From: Mycobacterium sp. E3251
Lineage (GTDB): Bacteria > Actinomycetota > Actinomycetes > Mycobacteriales > Mycobacteriaceae
Length of the DNA: 64,000 nucleotides
Assembly (NCBI RefSeq): GCF_001666835.1
Contig: NZ_LZJF01000011.1
Location: 37,355 to 101,354, forward strand
Direction: 5' to 3'
Positions within the stretch are counted from its first letter, which is position 1; each line of letters begins with the position of its first letter. The translations under genes were made by a program, and so were the position numbers. Of this stretch, positions 21,578 to 30,299 are shown piece by piece. The notes below the pieces were generated by a model, which saw nothing but the letters and a program-made list of their open reading frames with translations, ran no database searches and had not been told where the DNA came from.

Positions 21578-21722
21578 ACGCAATGACGCGAGTGTCCTGG
21601 CTCTCGGATCGCCGCTCGCCTCGCCTTCCAGCTTGTCAGCCGTGGCCGTTGAGGGTCGCTCCCCGATGACAGTGGCGGGACCGCGCCGGATTCGCACCGG
21701 CTTCCTGCATCGTCATCACCTT
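21578..21722 (-). promoter_or_regulatory. Cobalamin (adenosylcobalamin) riboswitch upstream of the PPE2-like gene
   Basis: On the minus strand the sequence has the B12-box core: GGAAGCCGGTGCGAATCC, then GGTCCCGCCACTGTCATC (+ strand about 21665-21702). Near the 3' end comes the conserved GATCCGAGAGCCAGGA (about 21590-21610). The helix arms around the core also match (GGTGATGACGATGCAGG at the 5' end). It ends about 150 bases before the PPE start. High B12 would normally reduce expression of the downstream gene. Boundaries are approximate. Confidence 0.9.
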
Positions 21723-21793
21723 ACGGCTGGCATTGTTACATCCGTTGTGTCCAAAAGCCAGCAAATCACCCGAAGCTCTCGCCGCCGACGGTG

Positions 21794-23380
21794 TCACCGG
21801 TTCTCCAAGACCCGCAGGCTCAGCGAAAACAGCAGCCGCACCTCGGGATCGGCCAAGGACGTCGTCAACAATTTCTCGACACGCCGGACGCGGTAGCGAA
21901 CCGTGTTGGGGTGAACGTGTAGCGACTGCGCGGCGGCGGCGACGTCGCCGAAGCTGTCCAGATACACCCGCAGCGTCGCGGCCAGGACCGGCTCTTGGGC
22001 GCGCAGGTCGACGATCCGCGGATCGACCGATCGCTCCTCGCGCCCAACCAAAGCGAGGATTTCATCGAGCAGGACGGTGGTGCGCGCCTCGGCCAGCGAC
22101 GTCACTTGCGGGATCGAAATCGGATGGCGCGCAGCGCTGTCGAGCACCCGGTCCACCTCGGCGCGGGCGGCGGCAATGCCGGCGAGGCCGGCGAGGGGGG
22201 CGGCGATGGCGGCCCGCAGCTGCACCCCGAGTTCGCTGCGCATCGCCGCGATCGTGCCGCGGACCCACGAGGTGGCCGAGCGGGTTTGCGTCTGGGGCAG
22301 CAGCACATAGATTCGCGATCCCCGGGAGGCGAGCTGAGCATCCCGCCGAAAAGCGCTGGCGCTCAGCGCCATTACGTCGGCCAATCGGGCCGGACGGGGT
22401 GCGCCCGCGGTGTCCGAGGCATCCCAGCCGATCAGCGCCGCGTTCCCGTCGGTGGCGAGGCCGAGTTCGCGGGCGACGGCGGCCACGTCGGGCTCGCCGT
22501 CGGTCAGGCCCAGCAGCTGCTGCACCCGCCGCGCGTGCGTGGAGGGGCGGGCCGCAAGTCGCGCCATGATGCGCCCGGCCAGTACGGCCGCGCCCCGCAA
22601 CATCTCCTCGGCGTCGGCGGCCAGCGGTCGTGCGCCCTGCTGAACCCAGATGGTTCCGGCGAACGCCGGCGGCCGCCGCGCATCGACCTCCTGATAGATC
22701 CCGACCGCCAGCCGCGGGCGCAGGCCCAATTCGGGACGCTCGGCGACGCGCACCACTTCGTCGCTCGCGCGCAGCGCGTCGAAAATGCCCCACTGGCCGA
22801 TCCATTCGAGGTGTTCGGGCGGCCCTGCCCGGCCGAGGATGGAAAGGCGGCGCAGCTCGTCCGCTTCGTCGTTGGACGCCGAATACGCCAGCACGTGCGA
22901 TTGGGCGTTTTCGATGCTGACCATGCCGTGGATGCGGTCGGCGAGCGACTGCGCCAAGCCGAACAGGTCGGTGCCCGAGTCCTCCGTCGCGTCCGCGCGG
23001 TCCCCGTGATGCTCCAGCACGTGGTTGACCAACTGGTAGAGCCGTTCCCAGCGGGCCCGCGGCTCGACGGCGACCACCGCCGACCCCGTGCCGACTGCCG
23101 CGCTCACCAACGCGGTGGACGGCTCCTTGGCGAAGATCGCCACCGGGATGCGCTCGCGGGCCTGCTTGTCCATCCACCGCAGCGCCTCGTCGTCGGCCAC
23201 GCCCAGCAGGAAGAACACGTCGGCCGAGCTCGCGGCCGCCGCCAGCCCAAGCCGCACGTCGTCGCTGTCGATCAACGCCGCCGAGCCCACCGCAAGGTCC
23301 AGGCCCCGCGGCGCTTCCACCAGGCGGACCAGGGTCGCGTCCAGCGCGAGCAACAGCTGACCAAGCCCCACACCGGCCAT
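21794..23380 (-). CDS. pruC: PucR-family transcriptional activator PruC
   Basis: A 528-residue PucR/CdaR-type regulator corresponding to Rv1186c, the activator of the proline dehydrogenase genes in M. tuberculosis. The N-terminal sensor part (VFFLLGVADDEALRWMDKQ, LIGWDA) precedes a GGDEF-like region and the C-terminal PucR helix-turn-helix (LRVYLDSFGDVAAAAQSLHV, HPNTVRYRVRRVEKLL). It is divergent from pruA, and the 81-base gap includes the palindrome CCGATCGG at 23416-23423, a possible operator. The cobalamin riboswitch begins about 70 bases after its stop but belongs to the next gene. Confidence 0.92.
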   Translation of the reverse strand: MAGVGLGQLLLALDATLVRLVEAPRGLDLAVGSAALIDSDDVRLGLAAAASSADVFFLLGVADDEALRWMDKQARERIPVAIFAKEPSTALVSAAVGTGSAVVAVEPRARWERLYQLVNHVLEHHGDRADATEDSGTDLFGLAQSLADRIHGMVSIENAQSHVLAYSASNDEADELRRLSILGRAGPPEHLEWIGQWGIFDALRASDEVVRVAERPELGLRPRLAVGIYQEVDARRPPAFAGTIWVQQGARPLAADAEEMLRGAAVLAGRIMARLAARPSTHARRVQQLLGLTDGEPDVAAVARELGLATDGNAALIGWDASDTAGAPRPARLADVMALSASAFRRDAQLASRGSRIYVLLPQTQTRSATSWVRGTIAAMRSELGVQLRAAIAAPLAGLAGIAAARAEVDRVLDSAARHPISIPQVTSLAEARTTVLLDEILALVGREERSVDPRIVDLRAQEPVLAATLRVYLDSFGDVAAAAQSLHVHPNTVRYRVRRVEKLLTTSLADPEVRLLFSLSLRVLENR

Positions 23381-23461
23381 TGTTCGATCGTACTACCAGC
23401 CGACCACTATCCTGTCCGATCGGCTAACTCCGGGGGCGCCCGCGGCGAGGATCCTGGCAGC

Positions 23462-25093
23462 ATGGACGCGATAACCCAGGTGCCGCTGCCGGCCAACGAG
23501 CCGGTCCACGACTACGCGCCGCACTCTCCGGAACGCGGCCGGCTGCGCGCCGAACTGGCAGCGCTCGCCGAGCGCCCCATCGACCTCCCGCACGTCATCG
23601 GCGGTACGCACCGGATGGGCGACGGGGAACGCATCGACGTCGTCCAGCCGCACCGGCATGCCGCCACGCTGGGCACTCTGACGAACGCCGTCCACGCCGA
23701 CGCGGTCGCGGCCATCGACGCCGCGATGGCCGCGAAAACGGCGTGGGCGGCGATGCCGTTCGACGAGCGCGCGGCCGTCTTCTTGCGGGCCGCCGACCTG
23801 CTCGCCGGGCCCTGGCGGGAGAAGATCGCCGCCGCGACGATGCTGGGCCAATCCAAGTCCGTCTACCAGGCCGAGATCGACTCGCCCTGCGAGCAGATCG
23901 ACTTCTGGCGGTTCAACGTGGCGTTCGCGCGTCAGATCCTGGCACAGCAGCCGATCAGCGGACCCGGGGAGTGGAATCGCAGCGACTACCGCCCGCTGGA
24001 CGGATTCGTCTATGCGATCACGCCGTTCAACTTCACCTCGATTGCCGGAAACCTGCCGACCGCGCCCGCGCTGATGGGCAACACCGTCGTGTGGAAGCCG
24101 TCGATCACCCAGACCCTGTCGGCCTATCTGACCATGCGGCTGCTGGAGGCCGCGGGGCTGCCGCCCGGGGTGATCAACCTCGTCACCGGCGACGGCTTCG
24201 CGGTGTCCGACGTGGCGCTGGCCGACCCGCGGCTGGCCGGCATCCACTTCACCGGGTCGACGGCCACCTTCCAGCACCTTTGGCAGCAGGTGGGCGCCAA
24301 TATCGGCCGTTACCAAAGCTATCCGCGGCTGGTCGGCGAAACCGGTGGCAAAGACTTCGTGGTGGCGCATGCCTCGGCGCGGCCGGATGTGCTGCGCACC
24401 GCGCTGATTCGCGGCGCGTTCGACTACCAGGGGCAGAAATGCTCGGCGGCGTCGCGGGCCTTCGTCCCGAATTCGGTGTGGCGGCGGATGGGCGACGACT
24501 TCCTGGGCCAGACCGCCGCGCTGCGCTACGGCGACGTCACCGACCTGACCAACTACGGCGGCGCGCTGATCGACCGGCGCGCGTTCATCAAGAACGTCGA
24601 CGCCCTACAGCGGGCGAAGAGCGCGGCCCATGTCACCATCGCCGTCGGCGGCGAATACGACGACAGCGTCGGCTATTTCGTCCGCCCCACGGTGTTACTC
24701 TCCGATGACCCGACCGACGAAGCGTTTGCCACCGAGTACTTCGGTCCGCTGCTGTCGGTGCACGTATACCCCGACGACGACTACGAACGGATCCTGGACG
24801 TGATCGACACCGGGTCGCGGTACGCGCTGACCGGCGCGGTCATCGCCGACGACCGCGAGGCTGTGCTGACCGCCCAGGAGCGGCTGCGGTTCGCCGCCGG
24901 GAATTTCTACGTCAACGACAAGCCGACCGGCGCGGTCGTCGGGCGCCAGCCGTTCGGGGGATCGCGCGGCTCGGGCACCAACGACAAGGCCGGTTCGGTG
25001 CTGAACTTGTTGCGGTGGACGTCGGCCCGCACCATCAAGGAGACGTTCGTCCCGGCGACCCACCACACCTACCCGCACATGGCGGCCGACTGA
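23462..25093 (+). CDS. pruA: Delta-1-pyrroline-5-carboxylate dehydrogenase PruA/RocA
   Basis: A 543-residue aldehyde dehydrogenase, the same length as Rv1187, that oxidises glutamate semialdehyde to glutamate. Motifs: ITPFNFTSIAGNLP, the NAD-site FTGST, the general-base glutamate in LVGETGGKDFVV, and the catalytic cysteine in DYQGQKCSAASR. The ATG at 23462 begins MDAITQVPLPANEP. Its stop overlaps the start of pruB (TGATG), so the pair makes the two-step proline-to-glutamate pathway. Confidence 0.96.
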   Translation: MDAITQVPLPANEPVHDYAPHSPERGRLRAELAALAERPIDLPHVIGGTHRMGDGERIDVVQPHRHAATLGTLTNAVHADAVAAIDAAMAAKTAWAAMPFDERAAVFLRAADLLAGPWREKIAAATMLGQSKSVYQAEIDSPCEQIDFWRFNVAFARQILAQQPISGPGEWNRSDYRPLDGFVYAITPFNFTSIAGNLPTAPALMGNTVVWKPSITQTLSAYLTMRLLEAAGLPPGVINLVTGDGFAVSDVALADPRLAGIHFTGSTATFQHLWQQVGANIGRYQSYPRLVGETGGKDFVVAHASARPDVLRTALIRGAFDYQGQKCSAASRAFVPNSVWRRMGDDFLGQTAALRYGDVTDLTNYGGALIDRRAFIKNVDALQRAKSAAHVTIAVGGEYDDSVGYFVRPTVLLSDDPTDEAFATEYFGPLLSVHVYPDDDYERILDVIDTGSRYALTGAVIADDREAVLTAQERLRFAAGNFYVNDKPTGAVVGRQPFGGSRGSGTNDKAGSVLNLLRWTSARTIKETFVPATHHTYPHMAAD

Positions 25094-26058
25094 TGGCCGG
25101 GGTGTTCGCCAGCACCATTCGGCCCGCGATCATGGCCGCCAGCCGGCGACCCGGGTTGCGCCGGGCCGCCGAAGGGCTGCCGGTCACCCGTCGCGTGGTG
25201 CACCGCTTCGTGCCCGGCGAGACGATCGACAGCGCGCTGCATAGTGTTGCGGCCCTTCGCTCTTCGGGTCGCTACGTCAGCGTCGACTACCTGGGCGAAG
25301 ACGTCACGGCCGCCGACGACGCCGGCGCGGCGGTGCGCGTTTACCTGGACCTGATCGAGCACCTGGCGGGCTTCGGCTCCGACGCCCACGCCGCGCGGCC
25401 GCTGGAGGTGTCGCTGAAGCTGTCGGCCTTGGGGCAGTCGCTGGATCGCGACGGTGAGAAGACCGCCCGGCAAAACGCCTTCACGATCTGCGAAGCGGCG
25501 CAGCGGGCCGGCGTGTGGGTCACGGTGGACGCCGAAGACCACACGACCACGGACTCGACGCTGGCGATCGTGCGCGAGCTGCGGGGCGAATTCCCTTGGC
25601 TGGGTGTGGCTTTGCAGGCCTACCTGCGGCGCACGCTCGGCGACTGCGCGGAACTCGCGGCGGCCGGGGCCCGGATCCGGCTGTGCAAGGGCGCCTACGA
25701 CGAACCGGCCTCGGTGGCTTACCGCGACGCCGACGCGGTGACCGACGCCTACCTGCGCTCCTTGCGGGTGTTGATGGCCGGCTCGGGCTACCCGATGGTG
25801 GCCAGCCACGACCCGGTGATCATCGATGCCGTCCCCGCGCTGGCACGCGAAGCGGGCCGCGGGGCGGCCGATTTCGAGTATCAGATGCTGTACGGCATCC
25901 GCGATATCGAGCAGCGTCGGCTGGCGGAAGCGGGAAACCAGGTGCGTGTGTACGTGCCGTTCGGCACCCAGTGGTACGGCTACTTCATGCGCCGGCTGGC
26001 CGAGCGGCCCGCCAACCTGACGTTCTTCTTGCGCGCGCTGGCCCAGCGCGGTCATTGA
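25093..26058 (+). CDS. pruB: Proline dehydrogenase PruB
   Basis: A 321-residue monofunctional FAD-dependent proline dehydrogenase (Rv1188 orthologue) with a TIM-barrel core. Visible are VSLKLSALGQSL, VTVDAEDHTTTD, LCKGAYDEPASVAY and the C-terminal RVYVPFGTQWYGYFMRRLAERP. It passes electrons from proline to the quinone pool. Its start overlaps the stop of pruA. Its own stop TGA is part of the inverted repeat at 26055-26133. Confidence 0.95.
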   Translation: MAGVFASTIRPAIMAASRRPGLRRAAEGLPVTRRVVHRFVPGETIDSALHSVAALRSSGRYVSVDYLGEDVTAADDAGAAVRVYLDLIEHLAGFGSDAHAARPLEVSLKLSALGQSLDRDGEKTARQNAFTICEAAQRAGVWVTVDAEDHTTTDSTLAIVRELRGEFPWLGVALQAYLRRTLGDCAELAAAGARIRLCKGAYDEPASVAYRDADAVTDAYLRSLRVLMAGSGYPMVASHDPVIIDAVPALAREAGRGAADFEYQMLYGIRDIEQRRLAEAGNQVRVYVPFGTQWYGYFMRRLAERPANLTFFLRALAQRGH

Positions 26059-26133
26059 GTGTGCGCTCACGGCTTTCCGTGTGCGCCCACGGCGGCGACA
26101 CGCCGGCAGCCTCCGTCCTGGCCGCACACTCAA
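26055..26133. repeat. Interspersed inverted repeat, copy 1
   Basis: A 79-base element bounded by TTGAGTGTGCG and its complement CGCACACTCAA (last bases GCACACTCAA), with GGCGACACGCCGGC inside. A second copy is at 26941-26999. The left end supplies the stop codon of pruB. It may act as a bidirectional transcript end or be a small mobile palindromic element. Confidence 0.75.
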
Positions 26134-26183
26134 GCCCACGGATGCTCCGGTCAATCACCGCACCCAGGCGTAACCTCTCGGCC

Positions 26184-26930
26184 ATGAGCCTGGTCATCGA
26201 GGAGATGCCCGACCTCGGTATCACCCGGGTCTCGCGCTGGGTCTTCAACTGTTATGTCCTGCACGGCGGTGACGGCGCGGTGGTCGTCGACGCCGGATTG
26301 CCCCGGGTCGCCAGCGATCTGGCGGCCGTTCTGGGTCATCTCGGCGGCAGCGTCCATGCCGTGGTCGCGACTCATGGGCACAGCGACCATGTCGCCGGCG
26401 CGGCCGAATTGACCGCCCGCTATCCCGCGCCAATCTGGTTGCCCGCCCGCACACTTACCTATCTCGACGGAGTGAAGCCGCGCACGCCGACCCTGGGCCG
26501 GGCCGCGAGCATCTGGCCCACCCTGATCGACCAGCCCTTTGATCGAGTCGGCGCGGCGGGGCTGCTGAGCGGCGCGCGGGTGGCGGGATACGGCACCCCG
26601 GCCGGCATGCGCTGGACCGGTCCGCCCCCCGACGGGGGACTGACCGACGGCCAGGCGCTGCCCAGCGCACCGGATTGGACCGTCATCAACGCGGGCGGAC
26701 ACACCGACGACAGCATCGCGCTGTGGAACCCGACAACGCGGACGCTGCTTTCCGGCGACGCCGTGCTGACCGCTCGCGGCAAGGTTTGGCACACGCCGGA
26801 GATCGTCGACACTGCAAGCGCCGCTGCCACGCGAAGGCGTCTCGAAGAGCTACCGGTGGCACACCTACTACCCGGCCATGGCCGACCGGTTCACGTCGCC
26901 GAAACCGTGTGGCCCGGGCAACGCCGTTGA
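26184..26930 (+). CDS. Metallo-beta-lactamase-fold hydrolase
   Basis: A 248-residue MBL-fold enzyme. It carries the metal motif THGHSDH (HxHxDH), a later histidine in NAGGHTDDS, the aspartate of LLSGDAVL and a last histidine in LLPGHGRPVH. It is close in organisation to the small hydrolases of the glyoxalase II/RNase Z superfamily; the substrate is unknown. The ATG at 26184 begins MSLVIEEMPDLGITRVS. The gene sits alone between the two inverted repeats, which suggests it was gained or moved together with them. Confidence 0.85.
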   Translation: MSLVIEEMPDLGITRVSRWVFNCYVLHGGDGAVVVDAGLPRVASDLAAVLGHLGGSVHAVVATHGHSDHVAGAAELTARYPAPIWLPARTLTYLDGVKPRTPTLGRAASIWPTLIDQPFDRVGAAGLLSGARVAGYGTPAGMRWTGPPPDGGLTDGQALPSAPDWTVINAGGHTDDSIALWNPTTRTLLSGDAVLTARGKVWHTPEIVDTASAAATRRRLEELPVAHLLPGHGRPVHVAETVWPGQRR

Positions 26931-26940
26931 CATCACGGCT

Positions 26941-26999
26941 TTGAGTGTGAGCCCTGGGCGGTGACACGCCGACCATTCCCGCCCTGGGCGCACACTCAA
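26941..26999. repeat. Interspersed inverted repeat, copy 2
   Basis: A 59-base element with outer arms TTGAGTGTG and CACACTCAA, and inner arms GCCCTGGGCGG and CCGCCCTGGGC. It shares the core GGTGACACGCCG with copy 1. Its right end supplies the stop codon of the convergent TetR gene, mirroring copy 1, which ends pruB. Confidence 0.75.
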
Positions 27000-27598
27000 C
27001 GCCGCCGCGGGCGGTCGCCCGCGAAGCCGCGCACCACGTGCGCGCGCACGAACTCCGCCGCCACCTCGGGATCGTCCATGTCCCGCATCGGGGAGGGCGT
27101 GCTGAAGAGCGAGAACAGGATGCGGGCAAACCACTCGGCGGCGGCCTCGACGTCGAGGTCCTTGCGCACCTCGCCGGTGAGGCGGGCGGCCGACAGGTAC
27201 GGCGCGAAGAAGTCGACGCATTCGCGCAGCAATACGGCGGCATCCTTGGTGAGCAACAAGCTGACCGCGTCCTCGTCGAAGTACTTCTCGGACGCGATGG
27301 ACCGCCGCGCCTGTGTCACGAAAACGGCTGCCTGACTTAGCTTTTCCTCGAGCGAACCACCCCGGTCCATCGCCCTGGACATCTCGCGATAGAACCGCTC
27401 GGAAGCGTGTTCCGCGCACGCCTCGATGATGGCGCCCTTGTCGCTGAAGTACTCGTAGATGGTGCTTCGGGACACCCCGGCGGTCCGGGCGATGTCGACG
27501 ATCGTCGCCTTCTGCAATCCCTGCTTGCGGAAGCAGGCGTACGCGGATTCCACGATCACCTCGCGCGTGTCGATGGCCTGGGCCGCTTGAGTCGTCAT
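26996..27598 (-). CDS. TetR-family regulator of the catabolic locus
   Basis: A 200-residue TetR repressor. The N-terminal helix-turn-helix is ATIVDIARTAGVSRSTIYEYFSDKGAII. The C-terminal ligand-binding domain is variable and acidic. Its ATG overlaps the stop of the alcohol dehydrogenase gene (ATGA), so it is the last gene of the nine-gene minus-strand run and would autoregulate through the promoter at about 34.8 kb. Its ligand is probably a CoA thioester or intermediate of the encoded pathway; this is inference from KstR/KstR2 logic. Confidence 0.88.
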   Translation of the reverse strand: MTTQAAQAIDTREVIVESAYACFRKQGLQKATIVDIARTAGVSRSTIYEYFSDKGAIIEACAEHASERFYREMSRAMDRGGSLEEKLSQAAVFVTQARRSIASEKYFDEDAVSLLLTKDAAVLLRECVDFFAPYLSAARLTGEVRKDLDVEAAAEWFARILFSLFSTPSPMRDMDDPEVAAEFVRAHVVRGFAGDRPRRR

Positions 27599-28665
27599 GG
27601 CACCAACGCGCCCCTGGGCACCAGCCCACCGTTGGCCGACGCGAAGGCGGCGTTGACGTCGGCCAGATGGAACGGATCGGGCATCAGGCGGTCGAATGGA
27701 AAGCGGGTGTGCTGCAGGAACTTCAAGCCTATCGCCAACGTCACGGGCTCGTAGAACATGACGCCGCGCACGGATTTGTTGCCATAGACCAGCGCGCTCG
27801 GGTCCAGCTCGAAGGTCCGCCCCATCCCGACGTTGCCGACCTCTAGGAGCGTGCCGCCGTTGTTGAGGAAGCCGATCCCCTCAGGAATGACGCCGGGCAC
27901 CCCGACGACCTCGAGCACCCAGTCGGCGCCGATGCCTTCGGTGCGCGCGCGGACCTGCTCGGTGACCTCCGCCGTCGAGACCGCACTCGCGTCGATGCAG
28001 TGCGTGGCGCCGAAATCGGCCGCGACATCCAGCCGTTCGGCGATCTTGTCGATGACGATGACCTCCGCGGCCCCCGCGGTGCGGGCCACGGCAGCGGCGT
28101 TGATGCCGAGCCCGCCCGCACCCTGGATGACCACCGTGTCGCCAAGCCGCACATCCCGCAGCGCGAAGAGCACCTGCGCCAGAGCGCAATTCAGCGGGGC
28201 GACGGCTGTGTCGGACAGCTCCTCGGGCACCTTGTACAGCGGCTGGCGCCGACTGGTGTAGTAATACTCCCCATAGGCGGCGACGAAGTGCGGCTCCCGA
28301 TCGTGCGTCCGGTATTCGCCGGCCATCAGGTTCTGGCACGCATAGGAACGGCCGCGCGCGCAGGCGTGACACTGGCCGCAGAACCAAAAGTACGGTGTCA
28401 CCACGCGATCCCCGACGGCCAGCGGCCTGCCGGTCGCGTCGGCGGTCAGGCCCTCGCCCAGTTCGGCTATCTCGCCGACCATTTCGTGCCCCATGGCAAA
28501 CGGGCACGGCAACGGCAGTTCGCCACGGAAGATGTGCAGGTCGGACCCGCAGATGCCGGCCATCCGCAACTTGAGCGCCGCGGTGCCGGGTGCCGGCGGA
28601 GTCAACGGAAACTCGGCCAGCTCGATGGGCCCGCCGTGCGCGGTCAGCAGTGCGAGCTTCGGCAT
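27595..28665 (-). CDS. Zinc-dependent alcohol dehydrogenase (MDR family)
   Basis: A 356-residue medium-chain dehydrogenase. The catalytic zinc ligands lie in GICGSDLHIF and MGHEMVGEI. The structural zinc cysteines are FCGQCHACARGRSYAC. The cofactor motif is VIQGAGGLGINAAAVAR, followed by VIVIDKIAERLDVAADFGA, which suggests NAD. In the operon context it may oxidise the alcohol formed by the P450 or the product of the aldolase step. It lies 12 bases after the Ltp2-like gene and overlaps the TetR gene. Confidence 0.9.
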   Translation of the reverse strand: MPKLALLTAHGGPIELAEFPLTPPAPGTAALKLRMAGICGSDLHIFRGELPLPCPFAMGHEMVGEIAELGEGLTADATGRPLAVGDRVVTPYFWFCGQCHACARGRSYACQNLMAGEYRTHDREPHFVAAYGEYYYTSRRQPLYKVPEELSDTAVAPLNCALAQVLFALRDVRLGDTVVIQGAGGLGINAAAVARTAGAAEVIVIDKIAERLDVAADFGATHCIDASAVSTAEVTEQVRARTEGIGADWVLEVVGVPGVIPEGIGFLNNGGTLLEVGNVGMGRTFELDPSALVYGNKSVRGVMFYEPVTLAIGLKFLQHTRFPFDRLMPDPFHLADVNAAFASANGGLVPRGALVP

Positions 28666-28677
28666 GGTGGCTCCCCC

Positions 28678-29847
28678 TTAGCTGGCGGGCGCCAGGATCA
28701 GCCCACTGGTGGGTACCCCGGTGCCCGACGTGACCAGGACGTGCTCGACGCCCTCGACCTGGTTGTACGACGTGCCGCGCACCTGGCGCACCCCCTCGGT
28801 GATCCCGTTCATGCCGTGGATGTAGGCCTCGCCCAGCAGGCCGCCGTTGGTGTTGATCGGGAACTCCCCACCCAGCGAGAGCCGCTCGACGGTGGCGAAA
28901 TCCTTCGCCTCACCGCGCCCGCAGAACCCGAGTTCTTCGAGCTGGGTGAACACGAACGGCGTGAAATGGTCATAGATGAAGGCGGTTTGGATGTCCTGCG
29001 GCTTGAGCCCAGAATCGCGCCACAGCCTGTTGGCGACCACGCCCATCTCCGGAAGGCCGGTGATGTCGTCGCGGTAGTAGCTGGTCATCATCTCGCCGTT
29101 GGCGGCCGCGCCCTGGGCAGCCGCGGTGATGATCGCCGGCGGCTGCCGCAAGTCGCGGGCCCGCTCGGCGCTGGTGACCACGAGCGCGACCCCGCCGTCG
29201 CTTTCCTGGCAGCAATCCAGTAGGCGCAGCACCGGTTCGACGATCCAACGCGAATTCTGGTGGTCTTCCAGCGTGATCGGGCGCTGGTAGAACCAGGCAT
29301 CGGGATTGCGGGCGGCGTGCGTGCGGTCGACGACGGCGATGCGGCCGAAGTCCTCGTTGGTGACGCCGTAGGTCGACATGTAGCGCTGGGCGTGCATCGC
29401 GACCCACGCCGCGGGAGTGAGCAAGCCGAACGGCGCGTAGTGCGCCATGAACAACGGCGTGCCCAGGTCGGTGCGACCGCTGCCGCCGAACCGCATGCCG
29501 GAGCGTTCGTTGAAGGCGCGCCAGCACACCACCACGTCGGCCACGCCCGTCGCGACGGCCATCGCGGCATGCACGACGGTGCCGGCGGCGGCCCCGCCGC
29601 CGTGGTGCACACGGGAGAAGAAGCTCAGGTCGCCGATGCCGACGTTGCGCGCGATCTCGATCTCGTCGCTGGAGTCCATGGTGAAGGTGACCATGCCGTC
29701 GACGTCGCTCGGTGTCAGGCCGGCATCGTCGAGCGCGGCGCTGACCGCCTCGCACGCCAATTGCAGTTCGCTGCGGCCGGATTCCTTCGAGAACTCGGTC
29801 TGCCCGATCCCGACGATGGCCGCGGCGCCGGGCAGGGAGCCGCTCAC
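28678..29847 (-). CDS. Ltp2-like thiolase-fold retro-aldolase
   Basis: A 389-residue member of the SCP-x thiolase/lipid-transfer group. It starts with GTG overlapping the previous stop (GTGA). Motifs: AAIVGIGQTEFSKESG, VHHGGGAAAGTVVHAAM, SDGGVALVVTSAERA, FIYDHFTPFVFTQLEELGFC and INTNGGLLGEAYIHGMNGI. The position where true thiolases have the nucleophilic cysteine has none (HHGGGAAAG), as in Ltp2 (Rv3540c), which cleaves the steroid C17 side chain by a retro-aldol reaction. Ltp2 needs a DUF35 partner, and one is encoded three genes upstream. Confidence 0.87.
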   Translation of the reverse strand: MSGSLPGAAAIVGIGQTEFSKESGRSELQLACEAVSAALDDAGLTPSDVDGMVTFTMDSSDEIEIARNVGIGDLSFFSRVHHGGGAAAGTVVHAAMAVATGVADVVVCWRAFNERSGMRFGGSGRTDLGTPLFMAHYAPFGLLTPAAWVAMHAQRYMSTYGVTNEDFGRIAVVDRTHAARNPDAWFYQRPITLEDHQNSRWIVEPVLRLLDCCQESDGGVALVVTSAERARDLRQPPAIITAAAQGAAANGEMMTSYYRDDITGLPEMGVVANRLWRDSGLKPQDIQTAFIYDHFTPFVFTQLEELGFCGRGEAKDFATVERLSLGGEFPINTNGGLLGEAYIHGMNGITEGVRQVRGTSYNQVEGVEHVLVTSGTGVPTSGLILAPAS

Positions 29848-30299
29848 GCGGCCGCCTCGTCGAGCAGGCTGAGGATCGCCGTGCCCGAGACGTGATCGCC
29901 GAGGCTGTTGGAGCCCTTGAACGTCACCTCGACGAAGTTCTCACCCTCCGTGCCTTCGGTCTTCCCGGTGACGCTGCCGGTGAAGCGCAGCGGATCATCC
30001 GGAAAGCACGGCACGCCAAGGCGAATCGACAGCTTCTTGACCATCGCCTCCGGTCCTGCCCAGTCGGTGAGAAACCGCACGCAGTAGCCGTTGGTGGTGA
30101 GGATGTTCATGAAAAGGTTCGGCGAGCCCTGCTTGTTGGCGTAGTCGCGGTCGTGGTGCACGGGCATGAAGTCGCGGGTGGCGATCGCCCCGGCGACGAT
30201 CATCGTTGTGGTGATGGGGATCTCGAGCGGGGTGACCTCGTCCCCGACGGAGATGTCGGCCCAGCGCAGGGTGGTGGTGCGGCTCGCGGTTGTCGTCAT
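29844..30299 (-). CDS. MaoC-like enoyl-CoA hydratase subunit, ChsH1-like
   Basis: A 151-residue single hot-dog protein. ATRDFMPVHHDRDYANKQGS, FMNILTTNGYCVRFLTDWAGPEA, RLGVPCFPDDPLRFTG and GSNSLGDHVSGTAILSL align closely with ChsH1 (Rv3541c), which forms a heteromeric hydratase with ChsH2. Residues 1-22 are an N-terminal extension compared with ChsH1. The ATG overlaps the stop of the acyl-CoA dehydrogenase gene (ATGA). Confidence 0.88.
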   Translation of the reverse strand: MTTTASRTTTLRWADISVGDEVTPLEIPITTTMIVAGAIATRDFMPVHHDRDYANKQGSPNLFMNILTTNGYCVRFLTDWAGPEAMVKKLSIRLGVPCFPDDPLRFTGSVTGKTEGTEGENFVEVTFKGSNSLGDHVSGTAILSLLDEAAA

